A stretch of DNA of 49,635 nt from Deltaproteobacteria bacterium RIFOXYA12_FULL_61_11 (GCA_001799195.1 MGSU01000091.1:1-49635), one strand, 5' to 3'; counted from the stretch's first letter, positions 1 to 8,904 are shown. Numbers and translations are program-made. The notes: a model not told the origin generated them from the sequence alone.

Positions 1-170
1 AGTCCGAACCGTCATCCCAGTCGCTATCGCCCCAGTCCGAGTCCGAGCCGTCGTCCCAGTCGCTGTCGCCCCAGTCCGAGTCCGAACCGTCGTCCCAGTC
101 GCTGTCGCCCCAGTCCGAGCCGTCGTCCCAGTCGCTGTCGCCCCAGTCCGAACCACCATCATCACCCCAA
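1..170. repeat. 39/33-bp coding minisatellite encoding (WDDGSDSDWGDSD)n
   Basis: The motif 'cccagtcgct' recurs at about 16, 55, 94 and 127 (spacings 39, 39, 33). Confidence 0.8.
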
Positions 171-271
171 TCATCATCGTCCCATTGGGCCGACACAGGG
201 AATGCCGCCAACAGCATCGCGCAAAACAACGCGACACCCCATGACCGTAAGCCACGCCACTGAGCCTTCAT
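1..271 (-). CDS. Secreted Trp/Asp/Gly/Ser-repeat protein, N-terminal part (gene runs off the window start)
   Basis: Minus-strand ATG at 271 gives MKAQWRGLRSWGVALFCAMLLAAFPVSAQWDDDDWGDDGGSDWGDSDWDDGSDWGDSDWDDGSDSDWGDSD..., a signal peptide followed by WDDGSDSDWGDSD repeats. Upstream GGAGG-type RBS (plus strand 'cctcctt'). DNA repeat periods of 39 and 33 bp. Confidence 0.75.
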   Translation of the reverse strand, partial: MKAQWRGLRSWGVALFCAMLLAAFPVSAQWDDDDWGDDGGSDWGDSDWDDGSDWGDSDWDDGSDSDWGDSDWDDGSDSDWGDSDWDDGSD

Positions 272-595
272 CGGTATTTCCTCCTTGGGTTGCACTCGCA
301 CATAACGCGGCTAATTTGCATACAATGAACATACCAGTTAACATGAGAGCCACCAATTTACAATCAAACAAACAGAATTAATTTAAAATAAAAAATTCTG
401 ATTAACATATTTCCGACAAATTTGTAAATCCACCGCCTCTGTACGGTGCCGAAATGGCCACCACCAAACACTCCGATTGCTATCTGCATAAAATACATAC
501 TGTTAGTTCGGTGTCGCCGTGGCTCCAGGCGCAACACCGGAACAGAGAACCTAACTATCACCAGTGGTTGGAGCTTCTGTCCTTGCACCGATTTG

Positions 596-638
596 CGAGA
601 ACATCCCACTACTCTCGCAACGACGAGAGATGTTCTCG
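596..638. other. Composite hairpin in intergenic region
   Basis: cGAGAACAT (596-604) pairs with ATGTTCTCg (630-638); internal CTCTCG (612-617) pairs with CGAGAG (624-629); 7-nt bulge 605-611. Confidence 0.55.
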
Positions 639-818
639 GTCTGCTGAGGGAAGAACCTTCTCGCCGAAAAGTAAAATCTCGATCTTAGTAACGATGAAAC
701 CTAAGGAACGAGCAATCCCGAGAAACCTACAAAGCGGTTCGAGATGCGCGGGGAAGGGAGCAACCGCCGCAATGGCGGGGAGAGGGCCTACGCGGGAGAA
801 GCTACGTCGAGGAAGAAC

Positions 819-1730
819 TCAACCTTGGCGGCGGCGGCGAACGCCGGTCACAACCAAACCGACCGCGAGCAGACCAAACAGCAAGCCGGCAACCGCCGCC
901 TGGCTCTCGCTGCCGACCGTGGTCGCACACGTTCCGCGAGAACGCACCACGTAGTTGCAGCGATTGTAACGGCAATAGACCCGTGGGTCCCCGTGCCAAG
1001 CCCTGCACTCGCTCGGGTGCCATGCACACCATGTGTAATAGATCCGGTCGGAATAGCACCAACCGTAACCCCAGTTGTAGGGCGACCATACACACGTGGT
1101 AGTGAGGTACCCATATGGCCACACCGTCATCATTTCCCACGGATAATAGTGGTAGATCGAATACCAGCTATAGTCATAGTAGTCGTACCAGTAATAAGGG
1201 TCTGACCAATAATCATAGCCATAGTATTCGTTGTACCAGGTGTCGCCGTAGTCCCAGTCACTGTCGTACCAATAATCGTCATCCCAGTCCGAATAGAATT
1301 CGCCGGTCTCGCTGTTCCAGTCGTCATCACTCCAACCATCGTCGTAATCACTGTCGCCCCAGTCAGAGTCGCCGCCGTCATCCCAGTCGCCGTCGCCCCA
1401 ATCGGAGTCACCACCATCATCACCCCAATCGGAGTCGCCGCCATCATCCCAGCCGCCGTCACCCCAATCCGAGTCACCACTATCGCCCCAATCGGAGTCG
1501 CCCCAATCATCCCCGTCGCCCCAATCAGAGCCGCCGTCATCCCAGCCGCCATCGCCCCAGTCGGAGCCACCGTCGTCCCAGCCGCTATCGCCCCAATCAT
1601 CCCCGTCGCCCCAATCGGAGCCACCATCGTCCCAGCCGCCGTCGCCCCAATCATCCTGAGCCAAGGCCGAGCCGCCAAACACCAGGGCAAGGCTTGCCAC
1701 CATCATCAACCACGATTGACGCCAACCCAT
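819..1730 (-). CDS. Secreted Trp/Asp/Gly repeat protein with Tyr/Trp/Cys-rich domain and C-terminal TM plus Arg tail
   Basis: 303-aa ORF: signal peptide MGWRQSWLMMVASLALVFGGSALAQ, (WDDGGSDWGDG)-type repeats, aromatic-rich middle, C-terminal AAVAGLLFGLLAVGLVVTGVRRRRQG. Confidence 0.8.
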   Translation of the reverse strand: MGWRQSWLMMVASLALVFGGSALAQDDWGDGGWDDGGSDWGDGDDWGDSGWDDGGSDWGDGGWDDGGSDWGDGDDWGDSDWGDSGDSDWGDGGWDDGGDSDWGDDGGDSDWGDGDWDDGGDSDWGDSDYDDGWSDDDWNSETGEFYSDWDDDYWYDSDWDYGDTWYNEYYGYDYWSDPYYWYDYYDYSWYSIYHYYPWEMMTVWPYGYLTTTCVWSPYNWGYGWCYSDRIYYTWCAWHPSECRAWHGDPRVYCRYNRCNYVVRSRGTCATTVGSESQAAVAGLLFGLLAVGLVVTGVRRRRQG

Positions 1731-2010
1731 ACATCCTCCTTCCTTCGTTATCGTCGTAGTTCGACGTTACCTTCACACTGCGTGGCCCACTATCAAATTG
1801 CGAGCCAGTTAATAAACAACACCCGCGATATCTTTCAAAGAACCAATATCACTACATTTATTTTTATCATCTACACTAACTGCCGCTCTATCGATATCAT
1901 CGCCGTCAACATTCGGCGCCATTCCGACACCACCAGCGCCCAAGGCCACGTACTTTCAGCAGGATGCGGCCGCCGCATGGTTGCATCTCGACACCAATCA
2001 GGGATAGGTG

Positions 2011-2053
2011 CAGGGAGGAGCGGCCGAAACCACTCCTCCCTGGCTCCTCCTTT
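2011..2053 (+). terminator. Inverted repeat followed by T-rich tract, terminator-like on the plus strand
   Basis: cagggaggag (2011-2020) / ctcctccctg (2033-2042), then gctcctccttttt. Confidence 0.35.
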
Positions 2054-2139
2054 TTCCTTCTTCCAGGAACGTATCCCGGCCTCCCGTGAAAGGAGACTAC
2101 GAAGAAGTCCTCAGCGGCCCAGGGGACCGCTCTCGTTCG

Positions 2140-2895
2140 TCAGAAGTTCGCGGTGATCTTGCCGTCCGGGGTGAACATCTCCTGCATGCGCAGCTCGGGC
2201 ATCGCTTGCTCGGGGATGTTGTGCTGATCCCGAATGAAGCTCCTGAGCTTGTTGTAACCGAGGGTGATGGCACCCAGGCGGAAATGCAGGTCTTCAAGCG
2301 CGGTTTTGCTCGGCTTGAGCGAAATCATGGTCATCTCGTTGCGCGGGATGTTTTCGAAATCGAATTTGTCCTGGTCCTTGGCCCTGAGGATGAAGCGAGC
2401 CACTTCGGCCCTGCGGGTGAAGTCGAACAGGAAGTTGTCGTAGTAGAAAGGTCCATTGTGCTTTTGCACGGCTTCCTTCAAATTGGGCTTACCCGAAGGA
2501 GAGACCCCCGAGGTCTGCTTGGCCCGCTGCCACTGGATATTGCCCTGGCTGTAGCCCACCACGACCAACCCGCAGTACATACCGATCTTTCCGCGCTGTT
2601 CGGGAGTGTGCGCTCCGAATTTCTCTTTCATGGCCGTAGCGCACCGCATGAAGAGTTTCTCGTAGGTGTCACAGATGACCTCGTGGGCCTGGGTCCCGAA
2701 TTGGCTCCCGGCGCCGAGATAAACATCCGCCTCTTCGACCAACCTGACACACGTGCCGTTCTGGGAGGAATTAGTAAAACTCCCCGCCATGTCCCGTAGG
2801 TCGAGATCACTCTCGTCCAAGCCAAAGCCTCCGCTCGCGCTCGCCGTGCCAAAGGTCAAGGCCAAGCCCAACAATGCGATGATCATACGTTTCAT
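2140..2895 (-). CDS. Secreted protein of unknown function
   Basis: ORF 2140..2913; likely start MKRMIIALLGLALTFGTASA (signal peptide) at 2895. Confidence 0.7.
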   Translation of the reverse strand: MKRMIIALLGLALTFGTASASGGFGLDESDLDLRDMAGSFTNSSQNGTCVRLVEEADVYLGAGSQFGTQAHEVICDTYEKLFMRCATAMKEKFGAHTPEQRGKIGMYCGLVVVGYSQGNIQWQRAKQTSGVSPSGKPNLKEAVQKHNGPFYYDNFLFDFTRRAEVARFILRAKDQDKFDFENIPRNEMTMISLKPSKTALEDLHFRLGAITLGYNKLRSFIRDQHNIPEQAMPELRMQEMFTPDGKITANF

Positions 2896-3257
2896 GAAAC
2901 ACCTCCAAACCATTTGTTATCGAACTTGCTCTTCGCTTCCTTCATCCATTCATGGCCTGCTCAGCGCACGGCGGTGCCATATCGACACCATAGTTTTCCG
3001 AGCGGTCGAGCAGTCGCAGCCTTTCACCTCTGCACCTGGCATCGATGAACACAGCACGACGCGATATATCAACTTTTGTACCACCCTTGTCTACAACACC
3101 ATCCCCTGGCCTCGGATTGTTTATACTGTTTGATTACATTAATAATATTTATTATTATTTGCTTCTGGTATTCCATTTGGCAACACAGGAAATAATGCTC
3201 TGCAGCAGCATATTGGGGCCAAAGAGAACCCGCCTAGAGGGCGTTCTGGGATCGCTG

Positions 3258-4025
3258 TCAGGTGCCGAGGAAAGAGGCCGTGCCCTTCCAGTTCGGTCGA
3301 TACAGATCGCGGGCCAGGAAACGTCTCACCCGCTCGTCGGACGAACTCACGAACTCCTCTCGCGGGAGGTAGCTGACAAGACGGCCGCCGTCGAGCAGTC
3401 CGATTACATCGGCAATGCGCAGGGTCCCGACAATATCGTGACTGATGATCAAGAAGGTAATGCCCAAGCGCTCCTTCATCTCCAAGATCAACTGGTCGAT
3501 GGTGTCGGCCATCAGGGGATCGAGTCCGGAGTTCGGCTCATCGAAGAGGAGGAGGCGTGGGCGCAAGACGATCGCTCGGGCCAAGCCGACCCGTTTCCTC
3601 ATTCCACCGGATAGTTCGTCGGGCATGAGATCGCCGCAACCGGGTAATCCGACTAGCTCGAGAACTTCGTCGACCCTTCGCTGAAGCTCCCCATCCGTGA
3701 GGGTACCGTGATGTTGGACGGGAAAAGCCACGTTCTCGGCTACGGTCTGCGAATCGAAAAGGGCTCCGTCCTGGAAAAGCATGCCGAAGGAGTTGCGCCA
3801 GGCTCGCATCTTCGACCTGGACATTCCAAACAGGTCCTCGCCCTCGATCAGGATGCGTCCGCTATCGGGCCGCAACAATCCGGTGATGAGCTTGAGGAGC
3901 ACGCTCTTCCCCACCCCGCTCGGACCCAGTACACAGGTGGTCAGATTCGCCGCGATACGACAGCTTATCCCGCAAAGCACCTCTTTCTTCCCGAACCGCT
4001 TGGAAACCTGTTGCAGCTCGATCAT
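3258..4025 (-). CDS. mlaF: MlaF/MkL-type ABC transporter ATP-binding protein
   Basis: Walker A GPSGVGKS, signature LSGGMRKRVGLARA, Walker B LLLFDEPNSGLDP; adjacent to MlaE permeases. Confidence 0.88.
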   Translation of the reverse strand: MIELQQVSKRFGKKEVLCGISCRIAANLTTCVLGPSGVGKSVLLKLITGLLRPDSGRILIEGEDLFGMSRSKMRAWRNSFGMLFQDGALFDSQTVAENVAFPVQHHGTLTDGELQRRVDEVLELVGLPGCGDLMPDELSGGMRKRVGLARAIVLRPRLLLFDEPNSGLDPLMADTIDQLILEMKERLGITFLIISHDIVGTLRIADVIGLLDGGRLVSYLPREEFVSSSDERVRRFLARDLYRPNWKGTASFLGT

Positions 4026-4028
4026 GGT

Positions 4029-4757
4029 TCACCCGTAGAAGAGGGCTGTCACCAGGCAATTGGCCAGGATACAGACCACGCAAAGTACGATGACGGTAGC
4101 ATTGGTCGCGTTGCCTATGCCAAGAGGCCCCCGGGCCGCATGGAACCCATAATAAGCACTGACCAGACAGATCAAGACCCCGAAGACCAAACCCTTGAGC
4201 ACACCGATCCATAGGTCGCGGACCTGGATGAAGCTCCGCAGGCCTTCGAGGAAAACCAACGGGTCCACCCCGAGTTGATGGCGCGCGACAAAGAAACCCG
4301 AGGCCAAACAGAACAGATTGGAAACCAGGACCATCATCGGCATGACGAGGAGGAAGGCATAGAATTTCGGTACAACCAGATAGCCCACGGGATCCACTGC
4401 CATGACCTCCAGGGCATCGAGCTGGTTCTTCTCTCGCATGGCAGCAAAAGCTGAGGTAATACCGGCGCCTGCCTTGGCCGCAACCATGGCTCCTGCCGTG
4501 ATCGGAGCCATTTCCCGCACCCCCGCCAACCCGACGAAAACGCTGACCAACTGGTCCCCCCCGATGTTCTCGAACGCGCGATACCCCTGGATGGCCAAGT
4601 TGGAGCCGACGAACACTGCCACGACCATGACGACAACCACGGATTGGCCACCGAGAACGGTCACCTCTTCGGAGAGACGAGCAAAGCTTGGAGGAGCCAG
4701 GACCAACATGCTGCCGACCCGGACTAGGAAGGACCAAAAACGAACCAGTCCCGCCAT
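4029..4757 (-). CDS. mlaE: MlaE/YrbE family permease (second of a tandem pair)
   Basis: ...VREMAPITAGAMVAAKAGAGITSAFAAMREKNQLDALEVMAVDPVGYLVVPK..., characteristic of MlaE; start reset to MAGLVRF at 4757. Confidence 0.87.
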   Translation of the reverse strand: MAGLVRFWSFLVRVGSMLVLAPPSFARLSEEVTVLGGQSVVVVMVVAVFVGSNLAIQGYRAFENIGGDQLVSVFVGLAGVREMAPITAGAMVAAKAGAGITSAFAAMREKNQLDALEVMAVDPVGYLVVPKFYAFLLVMPMMVLVSNLFCLASGFFVARHQLGVDPLVFLEGLRSFIQVRDLWIGVLKGLVFGVLICLVSAYYGFHAARGPLGIGNATNATVIVLCVVCILANCLVTALFYG

Positions 4758-4759
4758 GA

Positions 4760-5452
4760 TCACCGCGCTCCGAGTTCGGCAAATAGGGTGGTCAAGCCAT
4801 AATTGACGACGATGAAACACAGGATCGAACCAACAACCGCTCGGTTTACCGCACGACCTACCCCGAGCGCACCACCGGTAGCCCGATACCCTTGCCAAAC
4901 CGAGACCGAACCAATGATCAGTCCGAATACCAAAGATTTGACCACGGTCGCAAGCAGATCGAGGCCGGTGATCGGGGTGAACATATTCGCCAAGAACACC
5001 CCTTCGTCCATACCGGCAATAGGCACCGCAACCAGGTAACCGCCGGCCAATCCCGAGAGCAAGGCACAAAGATTGACCACTCCGCAGGCCACGGTGATAC
5101 CAAGTACACGGGGCGCTATGAGATAGGCAAAGGGGCGAACTGCCATCAACTCGAGGGCATCGATTTCCTGCCTGATACGCATCGCCCCGAGTTCAGAAGC
5201 AACCATACTGCCGGACTGCGCCGCGACCATGATCGCGGTAACACAAGGGGAGAGTTCTCGCACTAAAGCCACAGCGAGAAGTGATCCGATCAACTGCTCA
5301 GTCCCGTATTGTCTGGTCAGGGACAAGCCCTGCAGGACGATCACGCTACCAAAAGGAGCCAGCACGGCGATGACCGGAAGCAGAGACTTCCCACACAGAG
5401 AAAGGAAGTGATGCAAATACTGGTTCACATATAAAACGGTGGATCTCGTCAT
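4760..5452 (-). CDS. MlaE/YrbE family permease (first of a tandem pair)
   Basis: ...VRELSPCVTAIMVAAQSGSMVASELGAMRIRQEIDALELMAVRPFAYLIAPRV..., MlaE family motif. Confidence 0.87.
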   Translation of the reverse strand: MTRSTVLYVNQYLHHFLSLCGKSLLPVIAVLAPFGSVIVLQGLSLTRQYGTEQLIGSLLAVALVRELSPCVTAIMVAAQSGSMVASELGAMRIRQEIDALELMAVRPFAYLIAPRVLGITVACGVVNLCALLSGLAGGYLVAVPIAGMDEGVFLANMFTPITGLDLLATVVKSLVFGLIIGSVSVWQGYRATGGALGVGRAVNRAVVGSILCFIVVNYGLTTLFAELGAR

Positions 5453-5473
5453 GCTGGGTATGGTCCTGCTGGA

Positions 5474-7042
5474 TCAGAACAAAATTTCGCAGAGTGCGTG
5501 CAGGAGGATCCATCGATGCCGCAACAAGACCCGCAAGACCCTGCCTGTTACCTCTCCATCCGCCACGTCGAAGCTGCTCCAGGACAGACAACGGCACTCG
5601 GCGCCCCGAGCGAGGGTACATGCCGCGGCCGGGAAGGCTTCTCCGGAAACCAGCTCCTGGATCAAAGCGCCAACCGGTAGTGCATAGGTGAATTCGCCAA
5701 AGCGGTAGAAAACACTGTCCTGGCTCTCGACACGATAGAGAGCAGCGCCGGTGAGAGGGCTCCCCACGGGACCTCGATAGGGTTCCAAAGCTTGCTCGAG
5801 CACCGGGTCGAACAGCTCCTCATCGAGCACAAGGGTGTGCAACATCGTCAGCGCGGAGGGGAGAAGCGCTTCGATCTTGCGTTCGAGGTTTGCTACCAAC
5901 GTTGCCAGATGGGGGATGGAGTCTACGGATTGCTCGAACAAGGCAGCCACTTCAGTACTTGCAACCTGTAACACTTCGACTGGGCTGGCCAGGACCCCGG
6001 ACGCTTCCCAGCGCTCCTGCCCGACCAAAGTGCCCTCTCCGAAAAGTATGGGTGCGGCAAAATAGAAGCTCTCAAGACCATTATAGGTGAGATCGCCATC
6101 GAGCAAACAGCGCAGGTCATGACAACGCTTGTGGTGCTTGAATAATTGCTCCCCGGCGGAAAATCGGAAGCGCCGTGCCGAAGGCAATCGTTCCAGGGTC
6201 TCGAGCAAGGAGACATAGTCGGGTTGGAAGACCTTCGGAGGGCGGGACAAGAGCCTTGTATCCACATCATCTCGTCTTCTCTGTTCCACTGCGTATTCTA
6301 CCTCTGATTCGAGGGGCTCCGCGTGTTCCTCGAAGACCGGGGCAGGGCTCGCTCCTTCACCGTAGGACAGACATAAGCCTTCGTTCTCAAAAGTGATTTC
6401 TGGTGATACTACCACAGTATCGGGTAGTGCTTCCTCCGGGACAGCTTCTACGTGAAGGGGCTGACGTGGTGCTGCACCGTCTACGCTCCGTTCAACGGTG
6501 GAGGAGGGTCCAAGTACCTCGCCCACCCCTTCAGCGCCCATTCTTTCGATCAACTCGTCCATGGCTACTCGTAATCCCGAAGCCCGCGCCTCGAGTTTTG
6601 CCATCTTTCTCGCCTCGGAATACCCCAGGCTCTCCGCAAGGTCGTCGATGCGTTGCTGCACCTGACGATGTTCGTCCTGTCGCAAGCGGCAAGACGAGGT
6701 TAGGACGAGGATGTCAACAAGGGCATCGAGCGCCTGCTCATACCAGCCTCGACGCCGACAGAGCACTGCGGAGAGTGCCAGGTTGGCAAGATCAAAGCGG
6801 TCGAGGCGAAGGGCATGGTCGAGACTGTCGGTCGCTGCCTCGAGATCCCCTCGGGACAACGCTATTCTCGCCTTACAGGCCATGACCCGAGCGCTCACGC
6901 TAGGACATCGCCGTATCAAAGCCTCACCCTCCTCGATTCGTCCTCCGTCGAGAAGGAACTCGGCCACGCTCAGAATGGCCTCGTGATCGGAAACTACTGC
7001 CTTCGCTGCCATGCCTTCCTCCGGCTCATTCGTCGCGCTCAC
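5474..7042 (-). CDS. TPR-like protein with degenerate cyclic-nucleotide-binding-like domain
   Basis: 522 aa; helical TPR-like N-terminus; FSAGEQLFKHHKRCHDLRCLLDGDL...ILFGEGTLVGQERWEASGVLASPVEVLQV resembles a CNBD fold signature. Confidence 0.6.
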   Translation of the reverse strand: MSATNEPEEGMAAKAVVSDHEAILSVAEFLLDGGRIEEGEALIRRCPSVSARVMACKARIALSRGDLEAATDSLDHALRLDRFDLANLALSAVLCRRRGWYEQALDALVDILVLTSSCRLRQDEHRQVQQRIDDLAESLGYSEARKMAKLEARASGLRVAMDELIERMGAEGVGEVLGPSSTVERSVDGAAPRQPLHVEAVPEEALPDTVVVSPEITFENEGLCLSYGEGASPAPVFEEHAEPLESEVEYAVEQRRRDDVDTRLLSRPPKVFQPDYVSLLETLERLPSARRFRFSAGEQLFKHHKRCHDLRCLLDGDLTYNGLESFYFAAPILFGEGTLVGQERWEASGVLASPVEVLQVASTEVAALFEQSVDSIPHLATLVANLERKIEALLPSALTMLHTLVLDEELFDPVLEQALEPYRGPVGSPLTGAALYRVESQDSVFYRFGEFTYALPVGALIQELVSGEAFPAAACTLARGAECRCLSWSSFDVADGEVTGRVLRVLLRHRWILLHALCEILF

Positions 7043-7288
7043 GCGGGACGGTGCGCTCTATGATAGCGAAAAGATGGGTCAATGCACACCTGAGAAAAAA
7101 TATGCCCATTCTCCGACCCTCCGCTGTCTAAAGTCCATCGAGTCGCGCGAAAGCGACCCAATGCACCGGAGAGACGCTGCGATCTCGCATGGTTGCGAGG
7201 CAATTCGTTGATCCTTCTTGACCTGAGCGAGTTGCTCTGTTAAGGGTGCGGGGTTCTTCGAGCGAGAGAACTTTTCTGAGGTAGCGCC

Positions 7289-8089
7289 ATGATACGTACC
7301 GCGGTCATTATTGCCGCTGGCAACGGCAGCAGATTCAAAGAGTTTTATCGCCCAGAAGATTTTTCAAAACCGCTCCTCAAGGTAGGGGGCAGGACGCTGA
7401 TCGATCGAATTATCTCGACGGTACAGGGCTACGGCATCGACCGCTTTATCGTGATCACCGGGTTCAACCACCACCTTCTCGAAGCCCACTTCAGTGACCG
7501 GCACGATCTCGACATCCAGTTGGTCTACAACCCGGATTGGCAGAAACCCAACGGCCTTTCCGTGTTACACGCTGCTCCCTACATCGAGGAACCTTTCCTG
7601 CTCCTCATGGCTGATCATCTCTTCAATCCCTCGATCCTGCATCGTCTGGACGACGTCGAGCTCGACCATGACGAAGCACTCCTCTTGGTCGACCACCACA
7701 TCGAAGCGGTCTACGACCTCGACGACGCAACCAAAGTCAAGTTGAACGGTCGACTCATTGCCGACATCGGAAAAGACCTGAGCGTCTATGATGCGATCGA
7801 CACCGGGATCTTCCTCTGCACCCCGGCGATCTTCACCGCACTGCATTGCGCCTCAGCCCAGGGCAAGTACTCCCTGTCCGATGGCGTCCGACAACTCGCT
7901 TCCCTCGGGCGTATGCGTACCCTGGACATACTTGCGGGGTATTGGCAAGACGTGGACACTCCGGAAGCATTGGCCCTTGCCGAGGCCCGGCTCCATCTCT
8001 TCCTCGAACCCACTATTCCGCAGCCCGAGTTCGAGACGTCGCCGGTCTCGGCAATACCCCTGGTCAGCAGACCCTCTCTTTCAGCGTAG
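7289..8089 (+). CDS. Nucleotidyltransferase resembling inositol-1-phosphate cytidylyltransferase (IPCT-type NTP transferase)
   Basis: AAGNGSRF...KPLLKVGGRTLIDRI, NPDWQKPNGLSVLHA, LLLMADHLF, DDATKVKLNGRLIADIGKDLSVYDAIDTGIFLCTPAIF. Confidence 0.7.
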   Translation: MIRTAVIIAAGNGSRFKEFYRPEDFSKPLLKVGGRTLIDRIISTVQGYGIDRFIVITGFNHHLLEAHFSDRHDLDIQLVYNPDWQKPNGLSVLHAAPYIEEPFLLLMADHLFNPSILHRLDDVELDHDEALLLVDHHIEAVYDLDDATKVKLNGRLIADIGKDLSVYDAIDTGIFLCTPAIFTALHCASAQGKYSLSDGVRQLASLGRMRTLDILAGYWQDVDTPEALALAEARLHLFLEPTIPQPEFETSPVSAIPLVSRPSLSA

Positions 8090-8383
8090 AGTCGTCGCGC
8101 CCTTCACCACCAAATACTTCTGGATCTTGGAATAGGTCGCTTGCCCGATTCCCTTCACGTTGAGGATTTCCTCAGGATTTTCGAAAGGCTTGACCTTTCG
8201 GTAATCGACGATCTGCTGAGCTTTCTTAGGACCAATGTTGGGCAAGAGTACCAATTCTTCGGTATTCGCGGTGTTGATGTTGATCTGCCCGGTCAGCGAC
8301 ACGGCAGCAAGCGCGGTGTTGCACAGCAGGGCTGCCACAAGGGCCGCCAGAATCATTCTCGAGGTAGTACGGTGGTAATTCAT
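8081..8383 (-). CDS. ComEA-like helix-hairpin-helix protein with signal peptide
   Basis: MNYHRTTSRMILAALVAALLCNTALA then INTANTEELVLLPNIGPKKAQQIVDYRKVKPFENPEEILNVKGIGQATYSKIQKYL. Confidence 0.85.
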   Translation of the reverse strand: MNYHRTTSRMILAALVAALLCNTALAAVSLTGQININTANTEELVLLPNIGPKKAQQIVDYRKVKPFENPEEILNVKGIGQATYSKIQKYLVVKGATTLR

Positions 8384-8399
8384 CTCGTGCTCCTTGTTA

Positions 8400-8576
8400 T
8401 TATTGATTTTTGTTGGCCTTGCGAACATGTAAGCGGCCGTTCACCGGCAACGCGTTCAGGGAAATGGTCAAGGACTCATCCTTGTTGACAAAGGCGATAC
8501 CCACCCTGACCCACAGACTCTTCTCGCCACCATCGCGTTCCACAATGGTGTAGACCTCGAAATAGTTACCATCCAT
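8400..8576 (-). CDS. Small conserved-looking protein (58 aa)
   Basis: MDGNYFEVYTIVERDGGEKSLWVRVGIAFVNKDESLTISLNALPVNGRLHVRKANKNQ; GGAGGAAA RBS upstream. Confidence 0.65.
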   Translation of the reverse strand: MDGNYFEVYTIVERDGGEKSLWVRVGIAFVNKDESLTISLNALPVNGRLHVRKANKNQ

Positions 8577-8710
8577 CGGCGGTTTCCTCCTGCCTGTCGT
8601 GATCAACCATCCTTGGCGGGTGGCCGACCTCATACTCAGCCTTAACGCAAAGCGAATGCCATAAAATTCAATAAGAATATCAATGAGGATTTCGGAAGAC
8701 TTCCCTGCAG

Positions 8711-8747
8711 GTCTCCGATTTCCGGAGACTTACTCTCCGGAAATCGG
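8711..8747. other. Strong stem-loop with overlapping alternative stem
   Basis: 14-bp perfect inverted repeat ccgatttccggaga (8715-8728) / tctccggaaatcgg (8734-8747), loop cttac; alternative gtctccg (8711-8717) / cggagac (8723-8729). No U-tract on either side. Confidence 0.75.
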
Positions 8748-8904
8748 TCAGTGGCTCCGATTTTCGGTCAGTTCACCGCCAGGAGAACGTGCTTCACGCT
8801 CCCGAGGTCAATCCACGGAATACAGACAACGGCTCTCTTAGCGGCAGGTAATCGCCTGTCGTACTATTGATAACAATCAGTTGTGGAAATTGTGGTAGCC
8901 GAAC

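Noticed and set aside
1-170. CRISPR array
   Set aside because: Repeats are contiguous, without unique spacers, and in frame within a signal-peptide-bearing ORF.
1115-1759. 214-aa plus-strand His/Ser/Arg/Pro-rich ORF
   Set aside because: Antisense to the Trp/Asp repeat protein; composition is an artefact of the repeat, and there is no signal or domain.
2008-2799. 263-aa plus-strand ORF
   Set aside because: Opposite strand to the secreted 2140-2895 protein, which has a clear signal peptide.
3862-4782. 306-aa minus-strand ORF
   Set aside because: Out of frame over the MlaE/MlaF genes; Gly/Arg-rich shadow ORF.
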